Below, piece after piece: positions 1 to 11,180 of a stretch of 64,000 nt of DNA (position 1 is the stretch's first letter; each line of letters starts with the position of its first letter). This stretch comes from Schizochytrium sp. TIO01 (lineage: Eukaryota; Sar; Bigyra; Thraustochytrida; Thraustochytriidae). The stretch lies in assembly GCA_004764695.1 (NCBI GenBank), contig SMSO01000007.1:1309270-1373269 (forward strand), in the 5' to 3' direction. The position numbers were made by a program, and so were the translations under genes. The notes below the pieces were generated by a model. It was not told the origin of the DNA. It saw only the letters and a program-made list of their open reading frames with translations, and ran no database searches.

Positions 1-595
1 CTATTAAATAAATCAAACGGTGCTTAGTAGTAAACACCTTTCTTTTTCTGCGGGGTAAGGCACGAAACAGCAGGTTTCCTAGCGATCTAGTTTCAAAAGC
101 TTGAGGAGAGGGCCTTCTCGAGCTGGTGTTTTAAAGGACAAATCAATACTTTGCCGTGTCTTGCGCAGATAGATACCTGTGCATGTCCTTCACCTTCACA
201 CCCCCCCCTCAAACGATTCAAGTCACAGACAAGTTCTGTTCTTCTTTTGTTGTGCATGCTAACCCTATGCATGAAAGATACAGAGCAAAAACTCATACAC
301 TAATATTTTACAAAAATATTTTAACTAAACTGTTTTAGCGCTTCTTTTTTATATGTACTTTTTCAGGAACCTTTTCTTACAGACTAATCGCAATAGTAGC
401 TAATGCAAAGGAAAACTGTAATCTTAATATTTGCTATGACACGAGAACGTCAAGTGTTTACAAAACCAACAGAAAGATCAATACACAAATTTGACTTTGC
501 TTATGCCGAGAACACTTTTCAGAATACTAATGTTTGTAAAGTACAGAAAAAAAAAGAATATAGTGAAAAGAAGAAAGTGATTAACTAAGATATTT
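1..595. other. intergenic, left edge
   Basis: AT-rich sequence downstream of the minus-strand gene ending at 596. It holds only short frames that look accidental. A purine run sits near 545-575. I see no RNA gene or convincing exon. Confidence 0.5.
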
Positions 596-3500
596 CTAGT
601 TTCTAGCAAGGTGAAGTTCACTTTCAAGGGTAGCCACCCTTTCTTCAAGTTTTTTAATACTCTCAACAAGCAATGGAACAAGACGAGAATATTGAACTGC
701 CAACATATCTTCTTGCGACGATAATCCTGAGTGAGTTGATACCACTTCTGGCACCACGCGTTGAACATCTTGAGCGAGAAACCCAATTTCTCGCTGTGAT
801 GTCCGAAGGGAAGTTTTAGGTCTGTATGTAACTCCTTGAAGCTGTCGTACTTGCTGCAAAGCAACGTCTCCATCCAGAACAACGATGTCTTCTTTAAGTC
901 TTGCATCAGATGCTTCCGCGATACCGCCTGCTGAATGGACTCCACCAAAGCCAACATGAAGTTCGCTGATATTATGCAATACAGCTCCATTGATCACTAC
1001 ATTTCGGATGAGATTGCCATTCATCTCGATAGTATCAGACACGTTTAGACCCTGGATACAGCTCATGTGCAAGCACTGTGTCTTCTCATCAAGAACTAGA
1101 GTATTTGCATCGGTTGTAAGAGTTCCATTTGAAGTAAAAAAGGAAGCTCTCAAAAGAGATGAGCTTTCTGGGACACTCTCGTCGGTAGCTAATTTAGTCG
1201 CTCGTAGGCGGCCTGCAGCAAGCTCTACTTCAGATCCAATATGAAGGTCTTTCTCTGCAGTCAAAGAACGAACGCGCTGAAGGTCCATCCCATGCGCTTC
1301 CGGGGCATGCGGACTTTGCCATCGATTTCCATCAAAGATGAACAGGGATACCTGGCCAGGGGTCAAACGAATCATCTTTGGGTCAAGCCCACTTTCCTGG
1401 GTTTGCTTCTTTGACGTTGTTTGTACAAGGAGGTCAATATCTAACATGTTTTGTAACATGAACCAGTCGCCATCTGTTGCTTCTTCTGGAAGAGACATAG
1501 TCGATTCGTCATTATTGTTTTTGGTCGAACTATGTACGCGGATGTATGTAGTTGATTGAGCAACCTCTTCGATGGCATGCCTTCCTACTTCAAATAATCT
1601 AGGCGTAGTTGCTAGTCTTCCAGATACCTCAGCTCTACTTTTTATGCGCAAAGTACCATTGATGGTCACTTCTGTTTCACTCACGTTCATTATCTGAGCG
1701 ATCTGCATTGAATTTGTTTCTGCATCTGCAGTCACAACAAGTGAAGAATTCACAAGCTGGATTGATGATAATCCTGCCAAATTCCCTTCTATCAAAGAGA
1801 CACCTTGAGAAGGCCATACAGACTGGGATGCGTTCACGGAGAAGAATTCCGTACTTTTTAATGGCGTGGTGAAATCAACTTTGCCAAAACTAAAGCTTCC
1901 GTCTCCTAGTTGCACTTGAGTATCGATATGCGACTGCAAACGAAGTGTTTCGTTTGCAAGAATCGATACGCCATCGGTTTCATCAAAGGCAATTTTTCCA
2001 TGTGGCGAGGTCAATGAAAAAGGTTGTGGAACATTCATTCTAGTTTGGAATCCAGTTTTATCTTCCAGACTATGTAAAGATAGCGCTTTGCCAATAAATA
2101 TGCCTGTCTTGTTTGCTACAAGCTCAGACGAACCTAGGTATATAGCACCAGAGGAAAAGTTTGCAAGTCCTGTTACGTTCATAGTTCCATTAATGCTTGT
2201 GTGGTTCCGAAGCAGTGTATGTCCATCAATAGACAAAGATCGGGCAGAAGTATGACCAAGAGCTGAGAAATTACCTGCAACTAACATGTCTTGCGTCACA
2301 GTGAGATTTGCGCGAAACTCTGCGTTGCCATCGCTTGTAATTCCGTTCGACCCCACTACTAAGGTCTCGTTAATTCGCACAGGTGAAAAGAAGGTTGAGT
2401 GACCAGTGGAGTCGATATTAAGTGCTAGAGTGCCTTTCTCATTTGATATTTGAAAACCTTTTTGCACAGTCAAAGCATCAAGAATCAGGACGTTTCCTTG
2501 TATTTCCAATGCATCGCTATCATCTTCAGATTCTGCTGGGATACCAGTGATTCCGAGCGACGGACTTCCAAACAGTATACTTTCTCCAACTGTGATTGAT
2601 CGGTCTACACCCAGACCACCTTGAACAACAAGGGCCCCAGTATCCGGCGAAGTAGAGTCTGTCGGGCTAGTGAAGAGAACGTCTCCTGCAAAATTTGCTT
2701 CGGAGCCTACAGCAAGATTACCAGGTACATTGAGTTTTGACGTTTTACCGAGTAATAGATCTCCTTCGACGCCAACACTTTGTCCGAACAACGATGAACC
2801 AGATACAGCCATGCTTCCCCGAATCACTGCAGATTCAGATTTTCCGTTGAAGCTTATAAACGGGTTGTTTTGATCTCCATCAGAGGCTTCCATTTCAAAG
2901 AGTGTATAGGGGTTTTTGCCTTTAGAAAGGCGCAAACTGTGCGTCACTGATACTTCACCATTGCTAGTGCTTAATGTACCAGCCGAAAATTTGACATCGC
3001 CACCTACCTCAAGTCCTCCAAGTTCGATTGTTGCAGAGCCCTGAATGTGAACGTCGGCATCAAATTGTGCATTCTCTCCAATTTTCAAACTCCCAGAGGA
3101 CTCAAGGCCAGTCTTTGAACGTATTGTCCCATAAGCTCGTATGCTACCTGCATCAATAGTCAGATCCCCAGTCTCGATGGATAATGCCGCTGGGCCTTTC
3201 AGAGCAACATTACCTTTGGTGATCTCAAGATCTCCACCTTGTAGCGTAAGGCCATTATGCAGGGTCGATTTACCGATCGTTTCCTGATTGCCATCGATGT
3301 AAAGGGAGCCCTTTTGCTTTAAATGCAAAGAGCCTCCATTCATTACAATGTTTCCATCGCGTCCAAGCGTGAGGTTAACAGTGTCTGCAAGCTTTAATTC
3401 TTTGCTTGTCAATGACAACTTTGTGACGGGCTGGTTCATGTCAGCAGGTGAACGTAAACGAAACTCAAAATGTCCCGATACTTTATTGATTTCCACAGGA

Positions 3501-4321
3501 GAATCGACGAAGGCCATCAATGAAGCTACAGAGCTCCATTTGTTGCCATCATATGCATCAAAAGCAGCTTCACCTATGACATCATCTTTTAGAACAATCT
3601 GTAGGTTCTGAGCAGAAGGGCCTCGTGCGCGACGCAAGCGCAGCCTTGGGTATGCATTGACAGCAGGTCCAACATGCGAAACAGAAACTTGACCATCTTC
3701 CCCCACAACTAGGGTCTGCGCAGGTGCTCGGGAGCTGACTTGAAATACTGCTGATCCTTCTGCTGCGCTTACCTTTTGGTTGCTGTTCGAAAACGAGAGA
3801 CCCCAGAATTGGCGTTGCGCATTAAAATAAATGTTTGCGCATTGGTGAGATGCGGCATCTCCAAGTCGAACCGCAGCATTTGCAGAATCAGCGCCTTCAG
3901 ATCCCGCTGCGACTCGGCCTTCAAGACGTAAAGCTGAGACTCCTTCAGAGTTCGTAGCATCGATTTGATGTTCAGGATCCTTCGATCCAAGGCCCAAAAA
4001 CCCATTTTGGGTAAGGTGAAGTTTCACGTTTGCCTGATGAGGTTGTTTCTCATTATGAATCTCGAAGCGGATGTCATGCTGGTCAGGTGAATGTTTGATG
4101 ACTGCAGAGATTTTGTCTTCCTGGTTCCAGAATTGCACACCTCGAGCTTGGTTGTTCGGTGCTTTAGACCTCACATTGAACATACACTCTCCTTTTTCAT
4201 CCTCAGTGCACCATGCTTGTGTCTGCAGCGTTGCTGCGGCCCAGCAAAAAATCGTTACAGCCAAAGCCACCGCTCTTGAGAAAGGGATGACAACGACCTT
4301 GCCGACGGTTGAACGGCTCAT
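596..4321 (-). CDS. Secreted or membrane-anchored fibre-like protein with C-terminal peptidase S74 domain
   Basis: A 1241-residue single frame. The ATG at 4321 is chosen because the frame upstream offers only a TTG. A hydrophobic stretch at about residues 10-37 looks like a signal peptide or signal anchor. The body (about 50-1130) is rich in Gly, Ser, Asn and short beta-like repeats, has many N-glycosylation sequons, and reads like a beta-helical trimeric fibre. The last 104 residues match the intramolecular chaperone of endosialidase (S74) family: SDARLK, then EIGFLAQDV, VVPEVV, a YSRLVPLLVESIKKLE helix and a coiled-coil end. In that family a Ser-Lys dyad five residues apart cuts just before the Ser. 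Here these are Ser1138 and Lys1143 (Ser codon at 908-910), so self-cleavage after Ala1137 is expected. The family occurs in phage tail spikes and in eukaryotic MYRF. The substrate or partner of this protein is unknown. Confidence 0.82.
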   Translation of the reverse strand: MSRSTVGKVVVIPFSRAVALAVTIFCWAAATLQTQAWCTEDEKGECMFNVRSKAPNNQARGVQFWNQEDKISAVIKHSPDQHDIRFEIHNEKQPHQANVKLHLTQNGFLGLGSKDPEHQIDATNSEGVSALRLEGRVAAGSEGADSANAAVRLGDAASHQCANIYFNAQRQFWGLSFSNSNQKVSAAEGSAVFQVSSRAPAQTLVVGEDGQVSVSHVGPAVNAYPRLRLRRARGPSAQNLQIVLKDDVIGEAAFDAYDGNKWSSVASLMAFVDSPVEINKVSGHFEFRLRSPADMNQPVTKLSLTSKELKLADTVNLTLGRDGNIVMNGGSLHLKQKGSLYIDGNQETIGKSTLHNGLTLQGGDLEITKGNVALKGPAALSIETGDLTIDAGSIRAYGTIRSKTGLESSGSLKIGENAQFDADVHIQGSATIELGGLEVGGDVKFSAGTLSTSNGEVSVTHSLRLSKGKNPYTLFEMEASDGDQNNPFISFNGKSESAVIRGSMAVSGSSLFGQSVGVEGDLLLGKTSKLNVPGNLAVGSEANFAGDVLFTSPTDSTSPDTGALVVQGGLGVDRSITVGESILFGSPSLGITGIPAESEDDSDALEIQGNVLILDALTVQKGFQISNEKGTLALNIDSTGHSTFFSPVRINETLVVGSNGITSDGNAEFRANLTVTQDMLVAGNFSALGHTSARSLSIDGHTLLRNHTSINGTMNVTGLANFSSGAIYLGSSELVANKTGIFIGKALSLHSLEDKTGFQTRMNVPQPFSLTSPHGKIAFDETDGVSILANETLRLQSHIDTQVQLGDGSFSFGKVDFTTPLKSTEFFSVNASQSVWPSQGVSLIEGNLAGLSSIQLVNSSLVVTADAETNSMQIAQIMNVSETEVTINGTLRIKSRAEVSGRLATTPRLFEVGRHAIEEVAQSTTYIRVHSSTKNNNDESTMSLPEEATDGDWFMLQNMLDIDLLVQTTSKKQTQESGLDPKMIRLTPGQVSLFIFDGNRWQSPHAPEAHGMDLQRVRSLTAEKDLHIGSEVELAAGRLRATKLATDESVPESSSLLRASFFTSNGTLTTDANTLVLDEKTQCLHMSCIQGLNVSDTIEMNGNLIRNVVINGAVLHNISELHVGFGGVHSAGGIAEASDARLKEDIVVLDGDVALQQVRQLQGVTYRPKTSLRTSQREIGFLAQDVQRVVPEVVSTHSGLSSQEDMLAVQYSRLVPLLVESIKKLEERVATLESELHLARN

Positions 4322-5069
4322 TGTGCGCCGACCAAGCTTTCTTCCCCTCGAGTCCAATTCGAGGACGACAGCTCGCCAGGCTGAAGGCAGTGTGATCGAG
4401 GCCTAGCGCGAATGAAGAGAAATGATCCTAATACAGCCTATGGGACTTTGGCAGTGCAGCCGAATTGAGTTTGCTCGAGTGAGGCCCAAGAACTCTGTTA
4501 CGTCGCACATCAAAACAGAAAGAAAACGTTATTACCTATAATAGAACATGTTACTCATCATATCGTAGGACCATATTGTAGGACCATATTGTAGGACCAA
4601 TGTAGATAGTGTTATGTAGACTGTACTTTTGATCAAATCATCAGACATTTCATTTCCTTTGGTTGTTCGAGAGAACCAGTTTATTTCTAATCATATTTCT
4701 AATCATATGTGAGAAATGCAAGCTGCGAACCTGCTTGTAGGGCCACATCGCGTCAATGCGACAGGATATTTTCATTGAAGATACTTAATCTGTGAGACAT
4801 GAGAAACAGTGAATGCTGTGAGGGGCTGCGGAGCAGATTACTAAAAGGAGTCTATTATGACCGGATTACGAGACATAAAAATACTGGCAAGCGGGTAAAT
4901 CTGAACGTTATACGAACTTGAATATTGTTATATGTTTTGGTTTAGACGAACAAAAAATTGAAAGATAGGCGTGAAAAAGAATAATATAGGGGGCCGATCT
5001 TACGATCATTAGAAGTTGATCAATAGGACTTTATTTATAGATGGTTGAAAGACCAAAACAGGTTCTCAT
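4322..5069. other. intergenic spacer
   Basis: About 750 bp between two minus-strand genes. It should contain the promoter of the fibre gene and, near 5040, the 3' end of the prolidase gene. No coding signal is visible. A 13-bp tandem repeat lies at 4559-4597. Confidence 0.5.
4559..4597. repeat. 13-bp tandem repeat, three copies
   Basis: The unit catattgtaggac occurs three times head to tail, the first copy with one change. It lies just upstream of the fibre gene. No function is evident. Confidence 0.85.
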
Positions 5070-6599
5070 TTACGCAGACGATGCAAAGTCCTTGAACTTT
5101 GCGGTGTAATCAAGCTTGCCAGCCAAGACAGCTTCTACATCATCCACAGCACGCGGGCAGTTGGTGAGGTTCTCGATGCCAGTCTCTGTAACAACGACAT
5201 CGTCCTCAAGGCGAATGCCACCAGTATTGCGAAACCGAGCAACAACATCAGCGTTGATGAACTTAGACTGCTTTTCACTGTTGAGGGCCTTATCGAGCGA
5301 GTAATCGTTAAAATAAATGCCGGGCTCCACAGTTAGAACCATGCCAGGCTCAAGGGTAGCACAGCAACGCAAGCTGGTGTATCCGGGGCGTGATTGCTTA
5401 GGATACTTCTTCGCACGACCGCCAACATCGTGTGTATCAAGACCCATAAAGTGTCCGAGGCCGTGGGGCATGAAGACAGCTCCCAAGTCAGCCTCGATCA
5501 TCTCTTCAATATCGCCCTTGACAATGCCAAGCTTGGCGAGATGCGTGAGAATAACACGATATGACAGTGTGTGCATGTCCACGTAGGATACACCGGGCTT
5601 CATGGCGCGCATAACTGACCACTGAGCATCCAGAACAGCTTCGTAAATAGCGCGCTGATCATCAGTGAACTTACCACTCACGGGAAAGGTGCAAGTGATA
5701 TCGCTGGTGTAGCACTTATATTCGGCGCCCATGTCGAGCAGGCACATATCATTCGGCTCAATGATTCCATCATTGGGTGCTCCAGCGTGACCGTAGTGGA
5801 GGATGGCTCCGTTGTTGCCACAACCACAAATGCTTGTGTAGCTCTGATGGCGGCATCCGCCCCTAAAGTATCCCCAGTGCTGGAAAAGACTCTCGAGCTG
5901 GAATTCACGCATGCCAGGCTGAGCCTGTGCCATTACCCAGCAGTGAGCCTGGCTACTGATCTTGTTGATATGGCGCATCATCGCGAGCTCACGCTGAGAC
6001 TTGATCACACGACAATCTACAACAGTATCATAAAGGACTCCATTATCCACGCGGAAGTTTTCAATGCCTACAAAAGTGGCCTCCTTTGCATACATGCCGC
6101 TGTCAGCGTTGAGTCCACGCGTGGTATAGATGACCTTGGGGTCAAGTTTCTCCACGAAGCCCTTGAGCTCAGGCTCAAAGAGGACTTCGTCTACACCATA
6201 CTCTTTCTTGAAGCTTTCTGCAGTGCGGATTTCACCCATAACGATGGCATACGATTCAGGCAATTTGGGAAAGAACAATGTTGATCGTCCCGAATCGATC
6301 TCAAGCACGCCATAAACATCGGGTTCTTTGACACCGAAAAGATACGAAAAGTTGGACTCTTGCCTAAAAACAGGTTCGTGGTCAGAATCATATCGCGTGG
6401 GTGCGGGACCACCTTGGAAAAGAGCAATGCTACCCTGGGCTACATCGTCCCGTTCACGGAGTTTCTGCACGAGCTTCTCGCGGTTCTCCTTGTACATGGC
6501 AAGATCCACTTCATAGAGGTCGAGAGCAGCGCCCCATTTGCCGTTGGCGCCAGCGCCAGCCACGGGTGGTTCTACTTGTCCATTTTGGGAAGCGCTCAT
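5070..6599 (-). CDS. PEPD: Xaa-Pro dipeptidase (prolidase)
   Basis: A 509-residue cytosolic metallopeptidase (M24B) that hydrolyses dipeptides with C-terminal proline. The ATG at 6599 is used because the frame extends only to a TTG. The N-terminal aminopeptidase-P domain spans about residues 25-190 and the pita-bread catalytic domain about 200-495. The five metal ligands are present: Asp289 (LLDMG), Asp300 (TSDIT), His383 (HGLGHF), Glu425 (TVEPG) and Glu465 (IRLED). Their spacing of 11, 83, 42 and 40 residues equals that of human PEPD (276, 287, 370, 412, 452), so an active Mn enzyme is expected. Length is close to the family norm. No targeting signal is visible. Confidence 0.96.
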   Translation of the reverse strand: MSASQNGQVEPPVAGAGANGKWGAALDLYEVDLAMYKENREKLVQKLRERDDVAQGSIALFQGGPAPTRYDSDHEPVFRQESNFSYLFGVKEPDVYGVLEIDSGRSTLFFPKLPESYAIVMGEIRTAESFKKEYGVDEVLFEPELKGFVEKLDPKVIYTTRGLNADSGMYAKEATFVGIENFRVDNGVLYDTVVDCRVIKSQRELAMMRHINKISSQAHCWVMAQAQPGMREFQLESLFQHWGYFRGGCRHQSYTSICGCGNNGAILHYGHAGAPNDGIIEPNDMCLLDMGAEYKCYTSDITCTFPVSGKFTDDQRAIYEAVLDAQWSVMRAMKPGVSYVDMHTLSYRVILTHLAKLGIVKGDIEEMIEADLGAVFMPHGLGHFMGLDTHDVGGRAKKYPKQSRPGYTSLRCCATLEPGMVLTVEPGIYFNDYSLDKALNSEKQSKFINADVVARFRNTGGIRLEDDVVVTETGIENLTNCPRAVDDVEAVLAGKLDYTAKFKDFASSA

Positions 6600-8765
6600 C
6601 TTGCAATATGCCAATCTAAGTCAAGCGCGGGCAGGTCTGCTGAAGCCAACAAGCTTTCGCAGACATCCACAAGCGTTTGGGTTTTGATTGCTTCTCCAAC
6701 TTTATATGTCCGAGTCCGAGTCCTTTTTCTAAAGTATTAAAAAGTTAAAAAAAGATAAAAAGAAACTAAGTGCATTTCCTATATCTGTATCTGCGACATA
6801 TTACAAGACCTCAAAAGGTGATTGTAAAATACAATAATAACAACCGGATTCCGTTAGATACAATCCACGTGGTGTTACTCTCTTTTTTATTAAAAAAAAT
6901 AAATGGAAAGAAGAAGAAGAAGAAGAAAATAGCTTTCTTCTATATCTTTCATGAAGCCGAGAGAATGATAAAGAAGAACCAAGAAATGAAATATAAAAAT
7001 GTAAATGAGTCAGTTTATTTCTGTCCACGGCAATATCTTTTTCCCGGTTAGTTCTTTGCCGTCTCCGAATAGCGCAGACCATGGACGCAGGGAGAATCCG
7101 CCCATCTAGCTCATTTCCCAGTGGGAGATAGATGTGCGACAAATAAATCAACGAGGAGACACAAAAAGTAAGGAAACCAAATAAATAAATAGACTTCACT
7201 ATTTATTTTTAATTAAAATGCTACCTACTATTAGTAAGGGCTACAAGGAATAGGGAAGAACTTTAAGAACGCCACGGATTTCGGGAAGGAAGAGAACGCT
7301 GTAAAGAACGGAGATCAACTGAACATAGTGAAACATTGAGAGAACACGGGAACGCGTAAAACGATAAGTAAAAGAATGGTTACGGATCATCATCAACGCT
7401 AAAACAGTGCAGCATGACAGAACACCAAAAGATCTTCAGGCGCATAGAAGACAAAATTAGGAATGCAAAGACTCACAGTACGACGATTGAGAAGTCAAGG
7501 TTCGATGTGCTTTCAGACGGAAGGCACGAGGCGACAAGATTTGTGACACTTCAGCGCGACGCGTGGCAGATGGGAACTAGAGTCTTGAGAAGAGAGAAGG
7601 TAATGTATTTTAGAAGGCCAAATCAGGAATCTGGAGCGAGGTCTAGAGGCCTTGTCCTTACCTTCTAATTATTTTTTGCTTGCATCCCAGTCAACTTCTT
7701 GAACATCACATCGGTTTTTTATAGATTGGCTGTTTCAAAGGCAGAAGCAGGTGTAGCGAGAGGTAATTTCTCTTTTCATGTAGGTGGAATATCACAAGGA
7801 AAGCACCCACTGGAAATCCGGGTTGCGCAGTTGTCTGACACATTAGTCGATTGGCATGCAAAATTGAGATTCAGGAAAAGGTATAGATATGCCAGGGAGC
7901 ATATGCATTTGCACAACCACCTCCCGTCTCTGACTTATCGTATTCGCCTAGAAGACAGAGTTCTGGCTTAAGAAATAGCTAGGCACTTGAGAAAGAGCTA
8001 GTGATTTACATGACTTCAGCCAGAACAAGAGTGTTCCAGCAGATGGCGCATAGAAGAAAATGTAGCTCGAACTTGTACATTTATGAGAAAATGATCCAGG
8101 GTTCCATATGGTCCTGTTCTCCAGGACTAGCACATTTCATAGCAGCTTGTGAGACAATGATGGGGCTTCAGAGAGATCTTGCATGGTAGCTATCTTATTA
8201 AAGTTTAACAGAGTCCGATTTCTAAAAGTTTGTGGTATCTTTACCAAGCTGAGTTTCTCTTACTATCTTGAGACTATCTTGAGCATTTTGCAAAATAAAA
8301 GTTCTCCTCCCGACAACGCTTCGCCCCAACGTCACCCACTCTCCATCTGAACCTTGTGCATCTCTATAGTAGAGGCCATCAGCACATTGAAATTCTTTCT
8401 CCTCACTGTGTTTCCATCATCTTAGCATCTACTCAATCTCCAGAGGTCTTTTGTAGCAAATGACAGATGATTCATCACACCAGCAGAACGAGGTCCTCCA
8501 CGACCAGCCGAGAATACCTTAATCGATCTTAGTCGGCCCTAGGGCACTCTTACTTCACAAGCATAACGACTCCACTTTTACTTATCTATTGTTAGTCTTT
8601 CATTTTATTGCGCAGGAGTACTTTCTTCTTCGAACAAGCTAGTCTAGTACCTACTTCCTGCCTAAAACCTTCTTTTGGAGCCGAGACTTCGCTCGCATCG
8701 ACCCCGCACGACGCGGTGGTCAGGTGTGAAAGCGAAGGCTACGTCTGGCGACGTTGGAGTCCGTC
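6600..8765. other. long intergenic region between divergent genes
   Basis: About 2.1 kb. The part to 7200 is very AT-rich, with an A/T palindrome near 7204-7217. A frame at 7414-7668 (plus, ATG start) and another at 7699-7971 look weakly protein-like. A possible donor at about 7596 and pyrimidine-rich acceptors near 7690 and 7724 do not join them in phase, so I do not call a gene. Pyrimidine-rich sequence upstream of 8766 is probably promoter and 5' leader. Confidence 0.4.
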
Positions 8766-10478
8766 ATGCCAAACAACGTCAACAATAATAACGCCAAGTC
8801 CAACTCGAGCTCGGGCGGCGCGACATATCGTGGAGGGAATTTGCAGTTGCAGGGTACCACTGTGCAAGGCACCTCGCAGGCTACTTCGCAAGGAAACCTG
8901 CGTCACATGCGAGGAAGAAGTCCTCGAGCAGATTCTGCCACGAGTTATGGCTCTGCAGGAGTGAGGCCTGCAGCTTCGACAACAACTATTCTGTTCGAGG
9001 CTAGACCAGAGCAATTTGACCATATTCAACGCAAACGTGGTGCTGGAATTACAGCAAGACCCCCGGAACTTCAAGCACTCGCATCGCCTCGAGAGGCGTC
9101 ATCGTCTATCTCTTCGACGTTTTCTAGGGCTATACCACCTCCGTTGCAATATGCAAGTCATTATGGTGGCGGCAGCAGCAATAGCAGCAGCAGCAGCAGC
9201 AGCGGGAGCAACAGTAATCTCAATATAAACAGCAATAATGGTAAATTGCCACCACATCACAGAGCAGAGCTGACATTCTCTTCACACCTGCAGACTATGA
9301 GGGGGAGTATTGATACCATGGCACCGTTTATGTCAGGCCGCGCCTCGAATGCAAGTGAATCAGATGAGGCCTCACTGATGAGCCTTGAGCAGGACTTGCC
9401 TGCACCTTACCAACAAGTCCTCAAGGAGCGACTTCATACAGACTTGCTCACACAATTCCGTGAAGCACGGGACCATGAGGCAACGCAAGATGAGAATGGG
9501 CTTATCACTCAAAATAGCGACATGCTTCTTGTTCTTGAATCTGAGCAGCGTCATTTACGAGCGGAGTTGGAGGAACAAGAAGAAGAGTTACGCGAGTTGG
9601 ATCAAGAAGTTCAAGAGGAACTCGAGCTTGTGAGGGAGGCACTTGAAAATACAATTGTACCTGGCTTTCAACGCTGCGAGGAGATGCGTAATGATATAGT
9701 AAAGTATGCGGAAGCACTTTCGCAGCTTCAGCAGGAAGTTGAGCTGGTTGTGCCCGAAGTCGTGGCCGAAAGCATCGAGGATCTTATGAAACGTGTAGAT
9801 AGTATGAGCAAAGACACTGAGAGGCGAGTTGCGAGTGCCCTGCGTAATGTACTTCAAAAGAAGAAGCAGGCCTTCTCAGCTCGTTACGTACCTGCCTGGT
9901 TACGGTCACGTCTCTTACGCAGAAACTCTGATTCAAGTGTAACTAACAGTCTTGCCAATGATCAAGCAAGTCATTCGGGGCTTGGGGCAAGTAACAATGA
10001 TGACAGCCCGCCTGAGGCGGAGTCTCTGGACAAATCTGATCCTGAAGAGGAGGACGAGAGTGGCGCTTTCGATTTACTAGATAAGGAAGACTTTGGCGAT
10101 GAAAATAGAACCAACAGACCCATGGATCGTCTCAACACTGACCCTATCGATCGAGAAGTGAGCCCCGCACTAAGCCTACTAACATCCCATAGGCATGGTT
10201 TTAGCTCTCATACTAGCCTTGCAAGTAGTCTGCGTCTTGGGTCCATAGATACCTCAGATGCTGACGAAGAACCCATGATACTCCAAAGTCCAGTAAACTC
10301 CTCTTCTACCTCTAAACCACGCTATAGAAATTCATCAAGTAGCATCTTGCAGAGCATGTCCTCTGTCGTGCAAAGATGTACCTCACTCATTGCATGGGTC
10401 TTGCAAATTGGTATTGTAGGTGCCATTTTGGCCTTCATTCTGGCAAGCCTTCTCGTATCACAAGAGTCAGATGAGTGA
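8766..10478 (+). CDS. Tail-anchored coiled-coil protein, function unknown
   Basis: 570 residues from the ATG at 8766; a TTG lies four codons upstream. The first 200 residues are low complexity (Asn, Ser and Gly runs, including a poly-Ser encoded by an AGC tract near 9177-9205). Residues about 250-300 form a Glu/Leu-rich coiled coil, followed by a second helical segment at about 310-375 that ends in a basic patch. An acidic, Ser-rich linker follows. The protein ends in a single hydrophobic helix at about 543-566 and a tail of only five residues. This is the layout of a tail-anchored membrane protein facing the cytosol, such as a tether or SNARE-like adaptor. I recognise no family. Confidence 0.75.
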   Translation: MPNNVNNNNAKSNSSSGGATYRGGNLQLQGTTVQGTSQATSQGNLRHMRGRSPRADSATSYGSAGVRPAASTTTILFEARPEQFDHIQRKRGAGITARPPELQALASPREASSSISSTFSRAIPPPLQYASHYGGGSSNSSSSSSSGSNSNLNINSNNGKLPPHHRAELTFSSHLQTMRGSIDTMAPFMSGRASNASESDEASLMSLEQDLPAPYQQVLKERLHTDLLTQFREARDHEATQDENGLITQNSDMLLVLESEQRHLRAELEEQEEELRELDQEVQEELELVREALENTIVPGFQRCEEMRNDIVKYAEALSQLQQEVELVVPEVVAESIEDLMKRVDSMSKDTERRVASALRNVLQKKKQAFSARYVPAWLRSRLLRRNSDSSVTNSLANDQASHSGLGASNNDDSPPEAESLDKSDPEEEDESGAFDLLDKEDFGDENRTNRPMDRLNTDPIDREVSPALSLLTSHRHGFSSHTSLASSLRLGSIDTSDADEEPMILQSPVNSSSTSKPRYRNSSSSILQSMSSVVQRCTSLIAWVLQIGIVGAILAFILASLLVSQESDE

Positions 10479-11180
10479 GGTATTATTCTCTTTCTGAAAG
10501 CAGATAAAGCATTGAGTTCATCTGCTCGGTATTGATGACGCCTCCACTGGTCTGCTTTGTATTTGAGCAATGCTGGTTCCTTCGCGTTGCTTCCAATTTG
10601 TGTTATATAGTGTTTATTGGATTGTGAACTAACAGAAAATTTATTTTGTGCTCTTATAAAAATAAATGTTAATCTTCAACAGAAATTAATTTTTCTTGAG
10701 GTGAAACAAATGTCACTTGCTCTTTCACCATGACGAAAGGGAGGGATATCAATATGGAGATTTGTTTCGAAAATCAAAGCTTCAAGATTGAAACAAGAGC
10801 ATCATGGTAACTGTTCATCATCTTCTCCCAGCAAGTGAAATGTTTAGAACGAAACAGATCATTGGTGTGTTGATTTCTCAAGGAAAGAAATACAAAATAA
10901 AATGAGGATGCTCTCCCCTGTTATCACATCAGTGGCGACTCTTTCAATCAATTACGTTTATGATTAATGTTTGTTATTTGTATCTGTATGTGTATGTGCC
11001 CTTTCTTTTCCACCCTTCTTCTTGATGATCTACTAGTAGTATTTTCTTCTTTTCTTTTCCTATTCATTCACATCAAAACCAAAACATAAAAAAGAACACA
11101 GCGACATTCTTCTTCTTCTTCTACTACTACTTCTTCTTCTTAGCGTTTCGCCAAATGCCTGGCAATCGGCTCACGATTGC
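10479..11180. other. spacer between converging genes
   Basis: About 700 bp of AT-rich 3' sequence between two converging genes, with a (TTC)n/(TAC)n tract at 11106-11141. No gene is seen. Confidence 0.5.
11106..11141. repeat. (TTC)n/(TAC)n microsatellite
   Basis: Imperfect trinucleotide tract immediately downstream of the stop codon of the TTL-domain gene, probably in its 3' untranslated region. Confidence 0.8.

Noticed and set aside
596-4321. S74 gene as an integrated phage or viral gene
   Set aside because: No other phage or viral genes nearby; the protein has a eukaryotic-style signal region, many N-glycosylation sequons and the base composition of its neighbours.
8754-8765. TTG and GTG codons as true starts for several long frames
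   Set aside because: In every case a downstream ATG lies close by and before the conserved domain, as expected in a eukaryote; LipB and the S1 protease are the only ones where extra upstream sequence seems needed.
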